A program made the translations under genes and the position numbers. A stretch of DNA of 64,000 bases, from NCBI GenBank assembly GCA_965214285.1, contig OZ243946.1, forward strand, positions 1 to 64,000. The letters run 5' to 3'. The notes under the pieces are model-generated. The model was not told the DNA's origin. It made no database searches and saw only the letters and a program-made list of their open reading frames with translations. This document shows positions 1-8,684 of the stretch, piece after piece (the stretch's first letter is position 1; each line of letters opens with the position of its first letter). The stretch is from G963422745 sp965214285. Lineage in GTDB: Bacteria; Actinomycetota; Acidimicrobiia; Acidimicrobiales; Aldehydirespiratoraceae.

Positions 1-394
1 CGCCGCCCGCGAGCAGCTCGGTTATGTCGAGCAGCCGGCAGGGAGCGCCGTTCAAGGCGTACTGGGACTCGCCGCTGCGGAACAGGGTGCGGGTGATCTT
101 CACCTCGCTGAACTCCACCGGCAGCATCTGCGAGTGGTTGTCGATGGTGATCGACACCTCGGCGCGGCCCAAGGCCGGCTTGTCGACGGTGCCCGCGAAG
201 ATGACGTCGTCCATCTTCGCCGAGCGGACCGCGCTGGGGGCCTGCACGCCGAGCACCCAGGCGATGGCGTCGACGACGTTGGACTTGCCGCTGCCGTTGG
301 GCCCGACCACCACGGTGACCCCCGGCTCGAGGTCCATCGAGGTGCGCTCGGCGAACGACTTGAAGCCCTTGAGCGTCAAGTTCTTCAGGTACAT
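1..394 (-). CDS. smc: Chromosome segregation ATPase SMC, N-terminal part (cut by window edge)
   Basis: First ~131 residues of the SMC condensation ATPase, which dimerises through long coiled coils and entraps DNA with ScpA/ScpB. Visible are GFKSF near the N-terminus and the Walker A loop GPNGSGKSN at about residues 31-39, followed by AIAWVLG. These are diagnostic of an SMC head; the rest lies beyond the left edge. The ATG is chosen because the protein begins MYLKNLTLKGF, the usual SMC start. It follows the mutM-like gene by 120 bp on the same strand, as in the common actinobacterial rnc-mutM-smc order. A possible leaderless promoter sits just upstream. Confidence 0.95.
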   Translation of the reverse strand, partial: MYLKNLTLKGFKSFAERTSMDLEPGVTVVVGPNGSGKSNVVDAIAWVLGVQAPSAVRSAKMDDVIFAGTVDKPALGRAEVSITIDNHSQMLPVEFSEVKITRTLFRSGESQYALNGAPCRLLDITELLAGG

Positions 395-424
395 CGTGGC
401 GAACCTAGCAAACTCCGTGTCTGA
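395..424 (-). promoter_or_regulatory. Candidate leaderless promoter of smc
   Basis: On the minus strand TAGGTT (407-402) lies 7 nt before the smc ATG, so transcription would start at or next to the start codon. No clear Shine-Dalgarno sequence is present. The -35 region 17 bp upstream is weak. Confidence 0.35.
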
Positions 425-514
425 AACTACTCAGCTGTGATTTCACAGCTCGGCCCTGGTGCTCGCAGCGGTGCACGCAGCGCAGATCCCGGCCGCGCCG
501 AGCCCAGGGCCGGC

Positions 515-1348
515 TCAGTTCTGGGTGTCGCAGAAGTAGGTCCACTCGCCGCGGTGGCGCACGCGCTGGATCGGCCTGCGCGAGCGGCCGCTGAGCTGGC
601 CCTGGCGCCCCCACACCTCGAGGTGCTCCGCGAAGACGCCGGGCTGCCCGTAGGGGTCGACGAAGGGGCGCTCGGGCACCGAGGTGCCGCGGTACTTGAT
701 GGCGTTGTGGATGGTGCCCACCACCGCGCGGTGCAGGCGTCGCAGCTCCTGGGTCGACAGCGAGTCGCTCATGCGGTCGAAGCGCAGGCCGGCCTCGTAG
801 AGGATCTCGTCGGAGTAGATGGCGCCGATGCCGACGATGAAGCTGGGATCGGTCAGCAGCATCTTGAGCTTGGTCCGGCGCCTGAGCACCTCGCGGCCGA
901 AGTCGGTCCACGAGAGCTGGTCCTCGATCGGGTCGAAGCCGAGGTCGGCCACGCCTGGCAGCTCGGCATCGAGCGCCGCGGTGTCGACGACGAACATGTC
1001 GGCGGTCCGGTCGGCATCGACCAGGCGCAACTGGCCGTACTGGGTGAAGGTGATCACGACCTCGGTGTGGGGGGCAACGGGGTCCTTGTTGGGGTGGCGG
1101 CGCAGCGAGCCGCTGGCGCCGAGGCTGACCACCAGTGTGCGCTCGTCGGTGAGCCTGAACGTGATGAACAGGCCGCGGCGCTGCACCGCCTCGATCTTGC
1201 GGCCCACGAGCTGGGAGGTGAAGGCCTTGCGGATCCGGTAGCGGCGCAGCGCCTTCATGCTGGCCGCCTCGGCGGTCTTCACCTTGCGGCCGACCACATC
1301 GCGGTCGAGCTCGCGTCGAACGATCTCGACCTCTGGCAATTCGAACAT
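515..1348 (-). CDS. Fpg/Nei (MutM)-family protein lacking canonical catalytic residues
   Basis: 277-residue member of the formamidopyrimidine-DNA glycosylase family, in the usual mutM position between rnc and smc. The family fold is recognisable from ELPEVE at the N-terminus, a GASG loop near residues 77-80, and the GIGAIYSDE helix near 173-181. Key residues differ from catalytic Fpg. The N-terminal Pro nucleophile is Phe2. The Lys of the conserved RRGK motif is Leu60. The Asn of the GNIYADE motif is Ala176. Of the four C-terminal zinc-finger Cys only one remains. It may bind DNA without being a canonical glycosylase/AP-lyase. The ATG has an AGGA-like site upstream. The fold assignment is firm; function is uncertain. 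Confidence 0.8.
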   Translation of the reverse strand: MFELPEVEIVRRELDRDVVGRKVKTAEAASMKALRRYRIRKAFTSQLVGRKIEAVQRRGLFITFRLTDERTLVVSLGASGSLRRHPNKDPVAPHTEVVITFTQYGQLRLVDADRTADMFVVDTAALDAELPGVADLGFDPIEDQLSWTDFGREVLRRRTKLKMLLTDPSFIVGIGAIYSDEILYEAGLRFDRMSDSLSTQELRRLHRAVVGTIHNAIKYRGTSVPERPFVDPYGQPGVFAEHLEVWGRQGQLSGRSRRPIQRVRHRGEWTYFCDTQN

Positions 1349-1409
1349 CTGCTATGCCTTTCCTGGTAGGCGAATCAGGCCTTGCCGGCGATAAGGGCTC
1401 TGCGGCCGA

Positions 1410-2216
1410 TCAACTGCTTCGGGCATCGGGCCCTCGGCGATCAACGGGCTCCCGGCGGGCATCAGGCCCTCGGCGATCAACGGGTCCTCGGCGGGCATCG
1501 CTACCAGCGCGATCAGCGCCGTCGGCAACCTCGGCGCGGGCCTCCCATGCCGCCCGGGCCGCCTGCTGCTCGGCCTCCTTCTTGGAGTCGCCTGCGCCTG
1601 TGCCCCGGATCTCGGCGCCCACCAGCACGCTCGCCCGGAAGCGCTTGTGGTGGTCCGGCCCCGATTCGGTCGAGGAGTACACGGGCGCATCGCTGCCGGT
1701 GCGGTCGAACAGCTCCTGCAGCCTGGTCTTGTAGTCGGTCTCGCCGGGGTGAAGGGCCGCGGCGTCGATCCGCTCGCCGAGCTGGGCCACCACGAAGGCC
1801 TCGGCGGTCTCGATGCCTGCGTCGATGTAGACGGCGCCGATCACGGCCTCGGTCGCATCGGCGAGGATCGAGGTCTTGGAGCGCCCGCCGGACTGGTCCT
1901 CGCCGCGCCCCAGGCGCAGCTGCGGGCCGAGCCCGAGGCCGGCGGCGATCTCGGCGAGGGCGGCGGCGTTCACGACCGAGGCCCTGATCTTGGAGAGCTG
2001 GCCCTCGGCGAGATCGGGGAACTGCCGGTAGACGCGGTCAGCCACCACCAGGCCCAGCACGGCGTCGCCGAGGAACTCGAGGCGCTCGTTGGAGCGCTCG
2101 CCGGGATGCTCCGAGCACCAGGAGCGATGCGTCAGGGCGCGCCTGAGCAGCTCAGGCTCGGCAAAGCGGTGGCCGAGCCGATCCTCGAGGGACGCGAGCG
2201 TCTGCGCCGGGCTCAG
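1410..2216 (-). CDS. rnc: Ribonuclease III
   Basis: Double-strand-specific RNase acting on rRNA precursors and structured mRNAs. The signature ERLEFLGDAV lies near residues 44-53, DATEAVIGAVYIDAG supplies the second acidic cluster, and a dsRNA-binding domain occupies roughly residues 170-240. The C-terminus runs into an Arg/Asp/Pro-rich tail made by a 36-bp tandem repeat. The start is unusual: directly after the acpP stop the frame has no ATG, GTG or TTG before the essential signature, and the first in-frame ATG (2060) falls inside it. I place the start at CTG 2216, 3 nt after the acpP stop. A sequencing error or translational coupling to acpP are alternatives. Confidence 0.85.
   Translation of the reverse strand: MSPAQTLASLEDRLGHRFAEPELLRRALTHRSWCSEHPGERSNERLEFLGDAVLGLVVADRVYRQFPDLAEGQLSKIRASVVNAAALAEIAAGLGLGPQLRLGRGEDQSGGRSKTSILADATEAVIGAVYIDAGIETAEAFVVAQLGERIDAAALHPGETDYKTRLQELFDRTGSDAPVYSSTESGPDHHKRFRASVLVGAEIRGTGAGDSKKEAEQQAARAAWEARAEVADGADRAGSDARRGPVDRRGPDARREPVDRRGPDARSS
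1422..1493. repeat. 36-bp tandem repeat, 2 copies, in the rnc 3' end
   Basis: Two near-identical 36-bp units (1422-1457 and 1458-1493) differing at about three positions, with a partial third unit after them. They encode an Asp/Arg/Pro-rich repeat in the RNase III tail, outside the dsRNA-binding domain. Confidence 0.8.
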
Positions 2217-2219
2217 CGC

Positions 2220-2510
2220 TCAGCCCAGCTTGGCGACTACGTAGTCGACCGCGTCGCGGACCGAGCGCAGATCCTCCAGATCCTCGTCCTCGATCCGAAA
2301 GCCCACCGTGCGCTCGGAGAGCTCTTCCTCGATGGCCTCGACCAGTTCGATCAGCGCCAGCGAGTCGGCGTCGAGATCGTCCGCGAAGGCGTCGCCCTCG
2401 TTGATGCTCGAAGGCTCGATCTCGAGAATCTCCGCCAGACGGTCCCTGACGATCTCGAGTATCTCCTCGCGACCCAAAGGACCCTGTTCGACATGGGTTT
2501 CAGCAGGCAT
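2220..2510 (-). CDS. acpP: Acyl carrier protein
   Basis: 96-residue acidic carrier protein that holds fatty-acyl intermediates on a 4'-phosphopantetheine arm. The attachment Ser is Ser50 in DADSLALIEL. Helical acidic segments flank it, and the N-terminus is about 12 residues longer than E. coli ACP. It sits between plsX and rnc, the standard lipid-synthesis cluster order. TAGAGT ends 6 nt before the ATG, suggesting its own leaderless transcript in addition to any read-through from plsX. Confidence 0.93.
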   Translation of the reverse strand: MPAETHVEQGPLGREEILEIVRDRLAEILEIEPSSINEGDAFADDLDADSLALIELVEAIEEELSERTVGFRIEDEDLEDLRSVRDAVDYVVAKLG

Positions 2511-2577
2511 TCGCCCACTCTAGCCCAGCCTGCAAATTGTGCGTTTGTGAATGCCCGGCGGCCGTCGGCGACGGCTC

Positions 2578-3573
2578 TCAGCGGCGGGCGTTGGCTGTGA
2601 TGTGGCCCACCATGTCGACCTCCACCATCTCCGCGGCCACGCCGATGGCGTTGGCGATGGCCACCGATGAGCTCGATCCGTGCGAGATGACGCACACGCC
2701 GCGCACCCCCAGCAGCAGCGCCCCGCCGACGCTGTCGGGGTGCAGCTCGGTCACCATCTTGTCCAACGCCGGGGCCAAAGTCGCGCCCGCGGCCCGCGTG
2801 GTGTGGTCGGAGTCGATGGCCACCAGCAGCCGGTGGACCAGCGCAGTCATGGCGCCTTCGAGGGTCTTGAGGGTGACGTTGCCGGTGAAGCCGTCGGTTA
2901 TCACCACGTCCACGTCGTCGGTCATCACGTCACGGCCCTCGACGTTGCCGATCCAATGGGCGTCGCACGCTGCCGCCCAGGCGATGTCGCTGAGCTTCTC
3001 GAAGCACTCCTTGACGAACGGGCTGCCCTTGCCGGCCTCCTCGCCTATCGACAGCAGCCCGATGCGGGGCCGGGCGATCCCGAAACGGTCACGTGCGTAT
3101 ACCGCGCCCATGCGGGCGAACTCGACGAGCCATTCGGGGCGGCACTCGGCATTGGCGCCGGAGTCCAGCAGGGTGGTCGGGCTGGCGCCGGGAACCGGGA
3201 TCGGCGTGGCGATGGCAGGCCGGCTGATGCCACGGATGCGCCCCATGCGCAGCAGCGCCGAGGCCATCGTGGCGCCGGTGTTGCCCGCGGACACCATGGC
3301 CGATGCCCTGCCTTCCTTGACCGCCTCAGCCGCGCGCACCAGGCTCGAGTCCTTCATCTTGCGCACGCTCACGCCGGGCTCGGCGTGCATCGGTATCACC
3401 TGCGAAGCCTCGATGATCTCCAGGTCCGATGCGCCGGGCAGGTTGCGCAGCTCGGCGGTGCGCCCGACGAGCACCACCGGCACGCCGCGTTCGCGGGCCG
3501 CGGTGAGCGCCCCGGCGACGATCACCGCGGGGGCGTGATCGCCCCCCATTGCATCGACAGCGACGGGCAGCAT
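2578..3573 (-). CDS. plsX: Phosphate acyltransferase PlsX
   Basis: Converts acyl-ACP plus phosphate to acyl-phosphate, the acyl donor for PlsY in glycerophospholipid synthesis. The N-terminus MLPVAVDAMGGDHAP is the family hallmark, and VDVVITDGFTGNV occurs in the C-terminal half. 331 residues, the usual length. The start at 3573 matches this N-terminus and begins 23 nt after the rpmF stop; an upstream in-frame start would overlap rpmF and is unlikely. It is followed by acpP, its substrate carrier. Confidence 0.95.
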   Translation of the reverse strand: MLPVAVDAMGGDHAPAVIVAGALTAARERGVPVVLVGRTAELRNLPGASDLEIIEASQVIPMHAEPGVSVRKMKDSSLVRAAEAVKEGRASAMVSAGNTGATMASALLRMGRIRGISRPAIATPIPVPGASPTTLLDSGANAECRPEWLVEFARMGAVYARDRFGIARPRIGLLSIGEEAGKGSPFVKECFEKLSDIAWAAACDAHWIGNVEGRDVMTDDVDVVITDGFTGNVTLKTLEGAMTALVHRLLVAIDSDHTTRAAGATLAPALDKMVTELHPDSVGGALLLGVRGVCVISHGSSSSVAIANAIGVAAEMVEVDMVGHITANARR

Positions 3574-3596
3574 CGACGGCGTCGCTCGCTCGACCG

Positions 3597-3776
3597 TCAG
3601 TCGATGTCGATTGCCTGGCGACCGCCGTACCAGCCGCACACACCGCAGGCGCGATGGGGGCGCTTGACGTGGTCGCAGCGGGGACAGGTGCTGCGGGCCG
3701 ACGACCCGAGGCGCCAGGCTGAGGCCCGACGGCTTCGGGTCTTGGACTTCGACATCTTCTTCTTGGGGACGGCCAT
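3597..3776 (-). CDS. rpmF: 50S ribosomal protein L32 (zinc-binding form)
   Basis: 59-residue L32 beginning MAVPKKKMSKSKTRSRR. It has a complete CxxC...CxxC zinc ribbon (CPRC and CGVC), the zinc-containing C+ form. AGGAACGACG precedes the ATG, giving a good ribosome-binding site. It is first in the rpmF-plsX-acpP-rnc cluster and diverges from rpiB across about 140 bp. By contrast the L31 gene in this window encodes the Cys-less form. Confidence 0.96.
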   Translation of the reverse strand: MAVPKKKMSKSKTRSRRASAWRLGSSARSTCPRCDHVKRPHRACGVCGWYGGRQAIDID

Positions 3777-3915
3777 CGTCGTTCCTGGTGTCGAGCGGAC
3801 CGTGCGAGGATAGCGCTGCGCCGGCGGTTTCGGGGACCGGGGCGCACGGCTTGGCGCACAGCTTCGCCCACGGCTTGGCGCACGGCGCCCAGGCGCAGCC
3901 CTAGGATCTGCTGCC
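3777..3915. promoter_or_regulatory. Divergent rpmF / rpiB promoter region
   Basis: 139-bp divergent spacer. On the plus strand TAGGAT (3902-3907) lies 8 nt before the rpiB ATG, a possible leaderless promoter. A short direct repeat (GGCTTGGCGCAC at about 3849 and 3873) is present, of unknown meaning. Confidence 0.35.
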
Positions 3916-4398
3916 ATGCTGATTGCCGTCGGCGCCGACCATGCCGGTTTCGCGATGAAGGAGCAGCTCGCCGAGCACCTGCGCGCCGAGGGCCACGAGA
4001 TCCTGGACTGCGGTGCCTTCTCTGCCGACCGGGTCGACTACCCCGACTTCGGCGCCGCGGTGGGCCGGGCGGTGCGCGACGGACAGGCCGAGGCGGGCCT
4101 GTGCGTGTGCGGCAGCGGCATCGGCATCGCCATGGCCGCCAACAAGATCGCCGGGGTGCGTGCCGCCACCGTGCACGACAGCACCTCGGCACGGCTGGCC
4201 CGTGAGCACAACGACGCCAACGTGATCTGCGTGGGCGAGCGCCTGACCGGCTTCTCGGTTGCCCGCGACGCCCTCGACGCCTGGCTCGGCGCTTCCTTCG
4301 AGGGCGGGCGCCACGCCGGCCGGGTCGCCAAGATCGACGGGCTCGGCGGCGAGAACGGCGGCGTACTCGGCGGCGGGCACAGCGGCGAGAATCGGTGA
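3916..4398 (+). CDS. rpiB: Ribose-5-phosphate isomerase B family protein
   Basis: RpiB/LacAB-type sugar-phosphate isomerase interconverting ribose-5-P and ribulose-5-P in the pentose phosphate pathway. MLIAVGADHAGFAMKEQL is the family N-terminus. CVCGSGIGIAMAANKI, with the active-site Cys and anion loop, lies at about residues 68-83. 160 residues; the last ~20 are Gly-rich and probably disordered. It precedes glyA by 94 bp on the same strand. Confidence 0.93.
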   Translation: MLIAVGADHAGFAMKEQLAEHLRAEGHEILDCGAFSADRVDYPDFGAAVGRAVRDGQAEAGLCVCGSGIGIAMAANKIAGVRAATVHDSTSARLAREHNDANVICVGERLTGFSVARDALDAWLGASFEGGRHAGRVAKIDGLGGENGGVLGGGHSGENR

Positions 4399-4492
4399 AC
4401 CGACGGCGACGGGCGCGGCTAATGTTCCCCGACGCCCTGACAGCTTCTGACCGACACCCGGTGAGACCCGACACCATGCGGGAGGTACTTCC

Positions 4493-5743
<1,251 letters not shown>

Positions 5744-6047
5744 ACCAGGCTGACCCTGGCGCTCGACCCGCCCTGTAGCGACCTCACCGCCTGGGCCGTC
5801 CGAGACCCGGTGTGCCACAGCCCGCCGCACCGATCTCCGTGAAGAGATCAGCAGCAGTCGCCCATCTGTAGAAGCCAACGTAGTACACTTATGGGTGGCT
5901 CTAGAGCGAACGAATATGCGGTTTTGGCCGCCTTTCTTTTGTTTCCTTTAGAGTATTTGTTTCCTTTAGAATAGCGTCCTTGACGGTGGCTGCCAAACAG
6001 AGCCGGCGGGCGGCACGGGCGACAGGCCTCGGCGGCAGGCGCTGGCG
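5744..6047. other. glyA downstream spacer with A/T-rich direct repeats
   Basis: 304 bp without a supportable gene between glyA and a convergent gene. The stretch 5870-5975 is clearly A/T-richer than its surroundings. It contains two exact copies of TTTGTTTCCTTTAGA (5938-5952 and 5956-5970, period 18). No clear GC hairpin plus T-run terminator was found. Confidence 0.5.
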
Positions 6048-6890
6048 TCAGATCACGCGCAGCAGGGCGTCGCGGAGCCGGGCTGCGAGATCGCCGATGT
6101 CGCCTTCGCTGGACTCGTCGGACTCGATCCGGTCGGCCAGCTCGTCGGCGCTTTGGCGCAGCAGCGCCCAGTTGGTCGCCGAGAAGCCGAACGGCGTGGC
6201 CACCGCCGCCAGCCTGCGCCCGTGCTGCACGGCCCCCTGAAGGCCTGAGCTGTCGCGCACGTCCTTGCGCAGCCGGTCGGTCGCCTCGAACAGCGCGGAA
6301 AGCAGGTTGTTGGCGTCCAGCCCTTCTAGCTCTTCGAGCCCCTCGTCGCCGGCCTGGGCAAGCAGCTCGTCTATCTGGGCCTCGACCTGGGCCTCGTCGG
6401 CCTCGTGGCAGGCCAGGTCGCCCTCCGCGTCGAACTCGTGCGGGATCGACAGCGCACCGAGGCGCTCGGCGAGCTGGGCCTGCATCTCCCCCGACCAGCC
6501 CTGCATCTCGAAGGCGATCTGGGGCTCGTCGGGGTCCAGCTCGCGCTTCTCGGCCACCTGGACCTCCTCGATCAGCAGGTCGACCTGCTCCTCGGTGGAG
6601 TGGTGCGCGAGCAGGGTGGTGCCCTGCCAGGAATGCACCAGTTCCTCGGCCACCAGGAGCTGCGAGAGCATGAGCCGCGACTCCAGCGCCCATTCGTGCA
6701 GCTCATACGCGAGCCACTCGCCGGACTCGTCGTCGACGATCCCGTGATCGCTGCCGGGGTCGTCGTCCGCGGCAGCGGGGCCGCCGGGCGTGCCGTCCTC
6801 ATCGCCGGGCTGAGTGCCGGCCTCATTGCCGGGCGTGCCGTCCTCATCTCCGGGCTTGGAGCGAGATCGGTTCCTGAAGCCTCGTGCCAC
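6048..6890 (-). CDS. Acidic protein with an internal ~50-residue duplication, function unknown
   Basis: 280 residues from a GTG with AGGA 8 nt upstream; the resulting N-terminus is M-ARGFRNRSRSK. An acidic Gly/Pro-rich segment with a repeated PGDEDGTPG comes first. Two homologous units follow at about residues 60-110 and 125-176. Both start [LI]A[YF]E[LM]xxW, have a conserved His midway and end ExQVxxxIxE. The pattern suggests two small alpha/beta domains. The C-terminal third is helical (LRKDVRDSSGLQGAVQHGRR). No enzyme motif, membrane segment or signal peptide is visible. It stands alone between convergent glyA and divergent glpX. Confidence 0.7.
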   Translation of the reverse strand: MARGFRNRSRSKPGDEDGTPGNEAGTQPGDEDGTPGGPAAADDDPGSDHGIVDDESGEWLAYELHEWALESRLMLSQLLVAEELVHSWQGTTLLAHHSTEEQVDLLIEEVQVAEKRELDPDEPQIAFEMQGWSGEMQAQLAERLGALSIPHEFDAEGDLACHEADEAQVEAQIDELLAQAGDEGLEELEGLDANNLLSALFEATDRLRKDVRDSSGLQGAVQHGRRLAAVATPFGFSATNWALLRQSADELADRIESDESSEGDIGDLAARLRDALLRVI

Positions 6891-7172
6891 GGGCGGAATC
6901 CTGCCACGCGCCCCGCCCGGCTCGCGGCATCTGCGCCTGGCACATCGATGCACGCCGGCAACGCCGGCTGAACACCCGGACTCCGCCTGCCGCCGGCCGG
7001 GCCAGTGCCGCTCAGCGGGTCAGGTCTGCCCCGGCCAAAGAGACCGATGCCTCGCAACCCGCGCCCTGCGTGTCCCGAGCCGCCGACGCGGCCGTGTCGT
7101 GCCGCGCCTTTCCCGGCATCCCGCAGCATGATTTCCACAGACGCACGCTGCGCCGCGGCACGGGCGATCCAC

Positions 7173-7185
7173 TACCGTCGCGGCC
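7173..7185 (+). promoter_or_regulatory. Candidate leaderless -10 element of glpX
   Basis: TACCGT (7173-7178) ends exactly 7 nt before the glpX ATG and there is no Shine-Dalgarno sequence. The same arrangement precedes the malate synthase gene and the coiled-coil protein gene. Confidence 0.4.
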
Positions 7186-8184
7186 ATGAACGAACGCTCC
7201 CCGACCGCCCCTGACCGCAACCTCGCGCTAGAGCTCGCCCGCGTCACCGAGGCCGCCGCCATGGCCGCCTCGCGCTGGATGGGCCGAGGCGACAAGGAAG
7301 GCGCCGACGGCGCAGCCGTGGACGCCATGCGCACCGTGCTGTGCACCGTGCCGATGGACGGCATCGTGGTGATCGGCGAGGGCGAGAAGGACGAGGCGCC
7401 GATGCTGTTCAACGGCGAGCGCATCGGCGACGGCTCCGAGCCGTTGACCGACGTCGCCGTGGACCCCATCGACGGCACCACGCTCACCGCCCTGGGCCGC
7501 GGCAACGCCCTGGCGGTGATCGCCGTGGCGCCTCGTGACACCATGTACGACCCCGGGCCGTGCGTGTACATGGAGAAGATCGCGGTCGGCCCAGCCGCCA
7601 AGGGCGCAATCTCCATGGAGCGCTCGATCACCGAGAACCTGGAGGCGGTGGCTGCGGCCAAGGGCGAGTCGGTGCGCGACCTGATCGTGGTCATCTTGGA
7701 CCGCGACCGCCACGACGAGCACATCGCGGAGGTCCGCGAGGCCGGCGCCCGCATCCGGCTGATCCCCGACGGCGACGTGGCCGGCGCCATCTCCACGGCC
7801 TGGCCCGCCTCGGGCGCCGACATCCTGATCGGCATCGGCGGCACCCCCGAGGGCGTGATCACCGCGGCGGCGCTCAAGTGCATGGGCGGCCAGCAGCTCA
7901 GCCGCCTGTGGCCCCGCAACGAACGCGAGCGAACCCAGGCCGTCGAGCAGGGCTACGACCTGGACAGGGTGCTCACCGAGGACGACCTGGTGCGCAGCGA
8001 CGACTGCTTCTTCGCGGCCACCGGCATCACCGACGGCGAGCTGCTCACCGGCGTCCACTTCGACGCCCGCGGCTGTCACACCGAGTCGCTGGTGATGCGC
8101 TCCAAGTCGCGCACCGTGCGCCAGGTCAAGGCGCACCACCAGCTCGACAAGCTCAACCGCTTCTCAGCCGTCGACTATTACTGA
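7186..8184 (+). CDS. glpX: Fructose-1,6-bisphosphatase class II (GlpX)
   Basis: Gluconeogenic phosphatase removing the C1 phosphate of fructose-1,6-bisphosphate. 332 residues. IGEGEKDEAPML, VDPIDGTT (metal-binding) and GIGGTPEGVITAAA are characteristic of the GlpX fold. It is the usual FBPase of Actinomycetota. Malate synthase G at 35.4 kb would supply malate for gluconeogenesis from C2 units. It is monocistronic and convergent with the ATP synthase operon. Confidence 0.95.
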   Translation: MNERSPTAPDRNLALELARVTEAAAMAASRWMGRGDKEGADGAAVDAMRTVLCTVPMDGIVVIGEGEKDEAPMLFNGERIGDGSEPLTDVAVDPIDGTTLTALGRGNALAVIAVAPRDTMYDPGPCVYMEKIAVGPAAKGAISMERSITENLEAVAAAKGESVRDLIVVILDRDRHDEHIAEVREAGARIRLIPDGDVAGAISTAWPASGADILIGIGGTPEGVITAAALKCMGGQQLSRLWPRNERERTQAVEQGYDLDRVLTEDDLVRSDDCFFAATGITDGELLTGVHFDARGCHTESLVMRSKSRTVRQVKAHHQLDKLNRFSAVDYY

Positions 8185-8276
8185 GCCCCTCCCGCAGCGA
8201 GCACCTTGACCCGGCTCGTCCTCGGCTGAACGGGACGGCGCAGCGTGCCAGGCTGGCGGGGCCGGGGGCGGCGGCG

Positions 8277-8681
8277 CTACTCGGCGGGGCGGGCGGCGCC
8301 GGCTACGCGCAGGCGCAGCTCGGCACGGTCACGCGCCGCTGCCGCGTCGGCGTCGTCGCGGTCGGATGCCAGGGCCGCGGTCGCCCGCTCCAGGGCGGCG
8401 CCCGCACGGGCGGCGTCGATCTCGTCCGCGCTCTCGCTCACGTCGCTGAGGATCGTCACCTGGTTGCCGGCCACCTGCACGAAGCCGCGGTGCACCGCGA
8501 AGGCGTCGCGCTCGCCGTCGTCGCGCACCACCTCCACCGACCACACAGCCAGGGCCCCGATGAACGGCGCATGGCCTGCCTCGAAGGCGATGTCGCCGCC
8601 CTCGACCGTGCGGGCGATCACCCGAACCGCCTCGCCGGTGTACGACACCGCCTCGGGGCTGACGACCTGCACCGCGAACAC
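8277..8681 (-). CDS. atpC: ATP synthase F1 subunit epsilon
   Basis: Central-stalk epsilon subunit, 134 residues. The N-terminal beta-barrel carries FEAGHAPFIGAL, equivalent to the usual GHAPLL motif. A C-terminal helical hairpin rich in Ala/Asp/Arg follows. Last gene of the atp operon, 3 nt after atpD. Confidence 0.93.
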   Translation of the reverse strand: MFAVQVVSPEAVSYTGEAVRVIARTVEGGDIAFEAGHAPFIGALAVWSVEVVRDDGERDAFAVHRGFVQVAGNQVTILSDVSESADEIDAARAGAALERATAALASDRDDADAAAARDRAELRLRVAGAARPAE

Positions 8682-8684
8682 GGC

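Noticed and set aside
4399..4492. Glycine riboswitch before glyA
   Set aside because: 94 bp without the conserved glycine-aptamer core.
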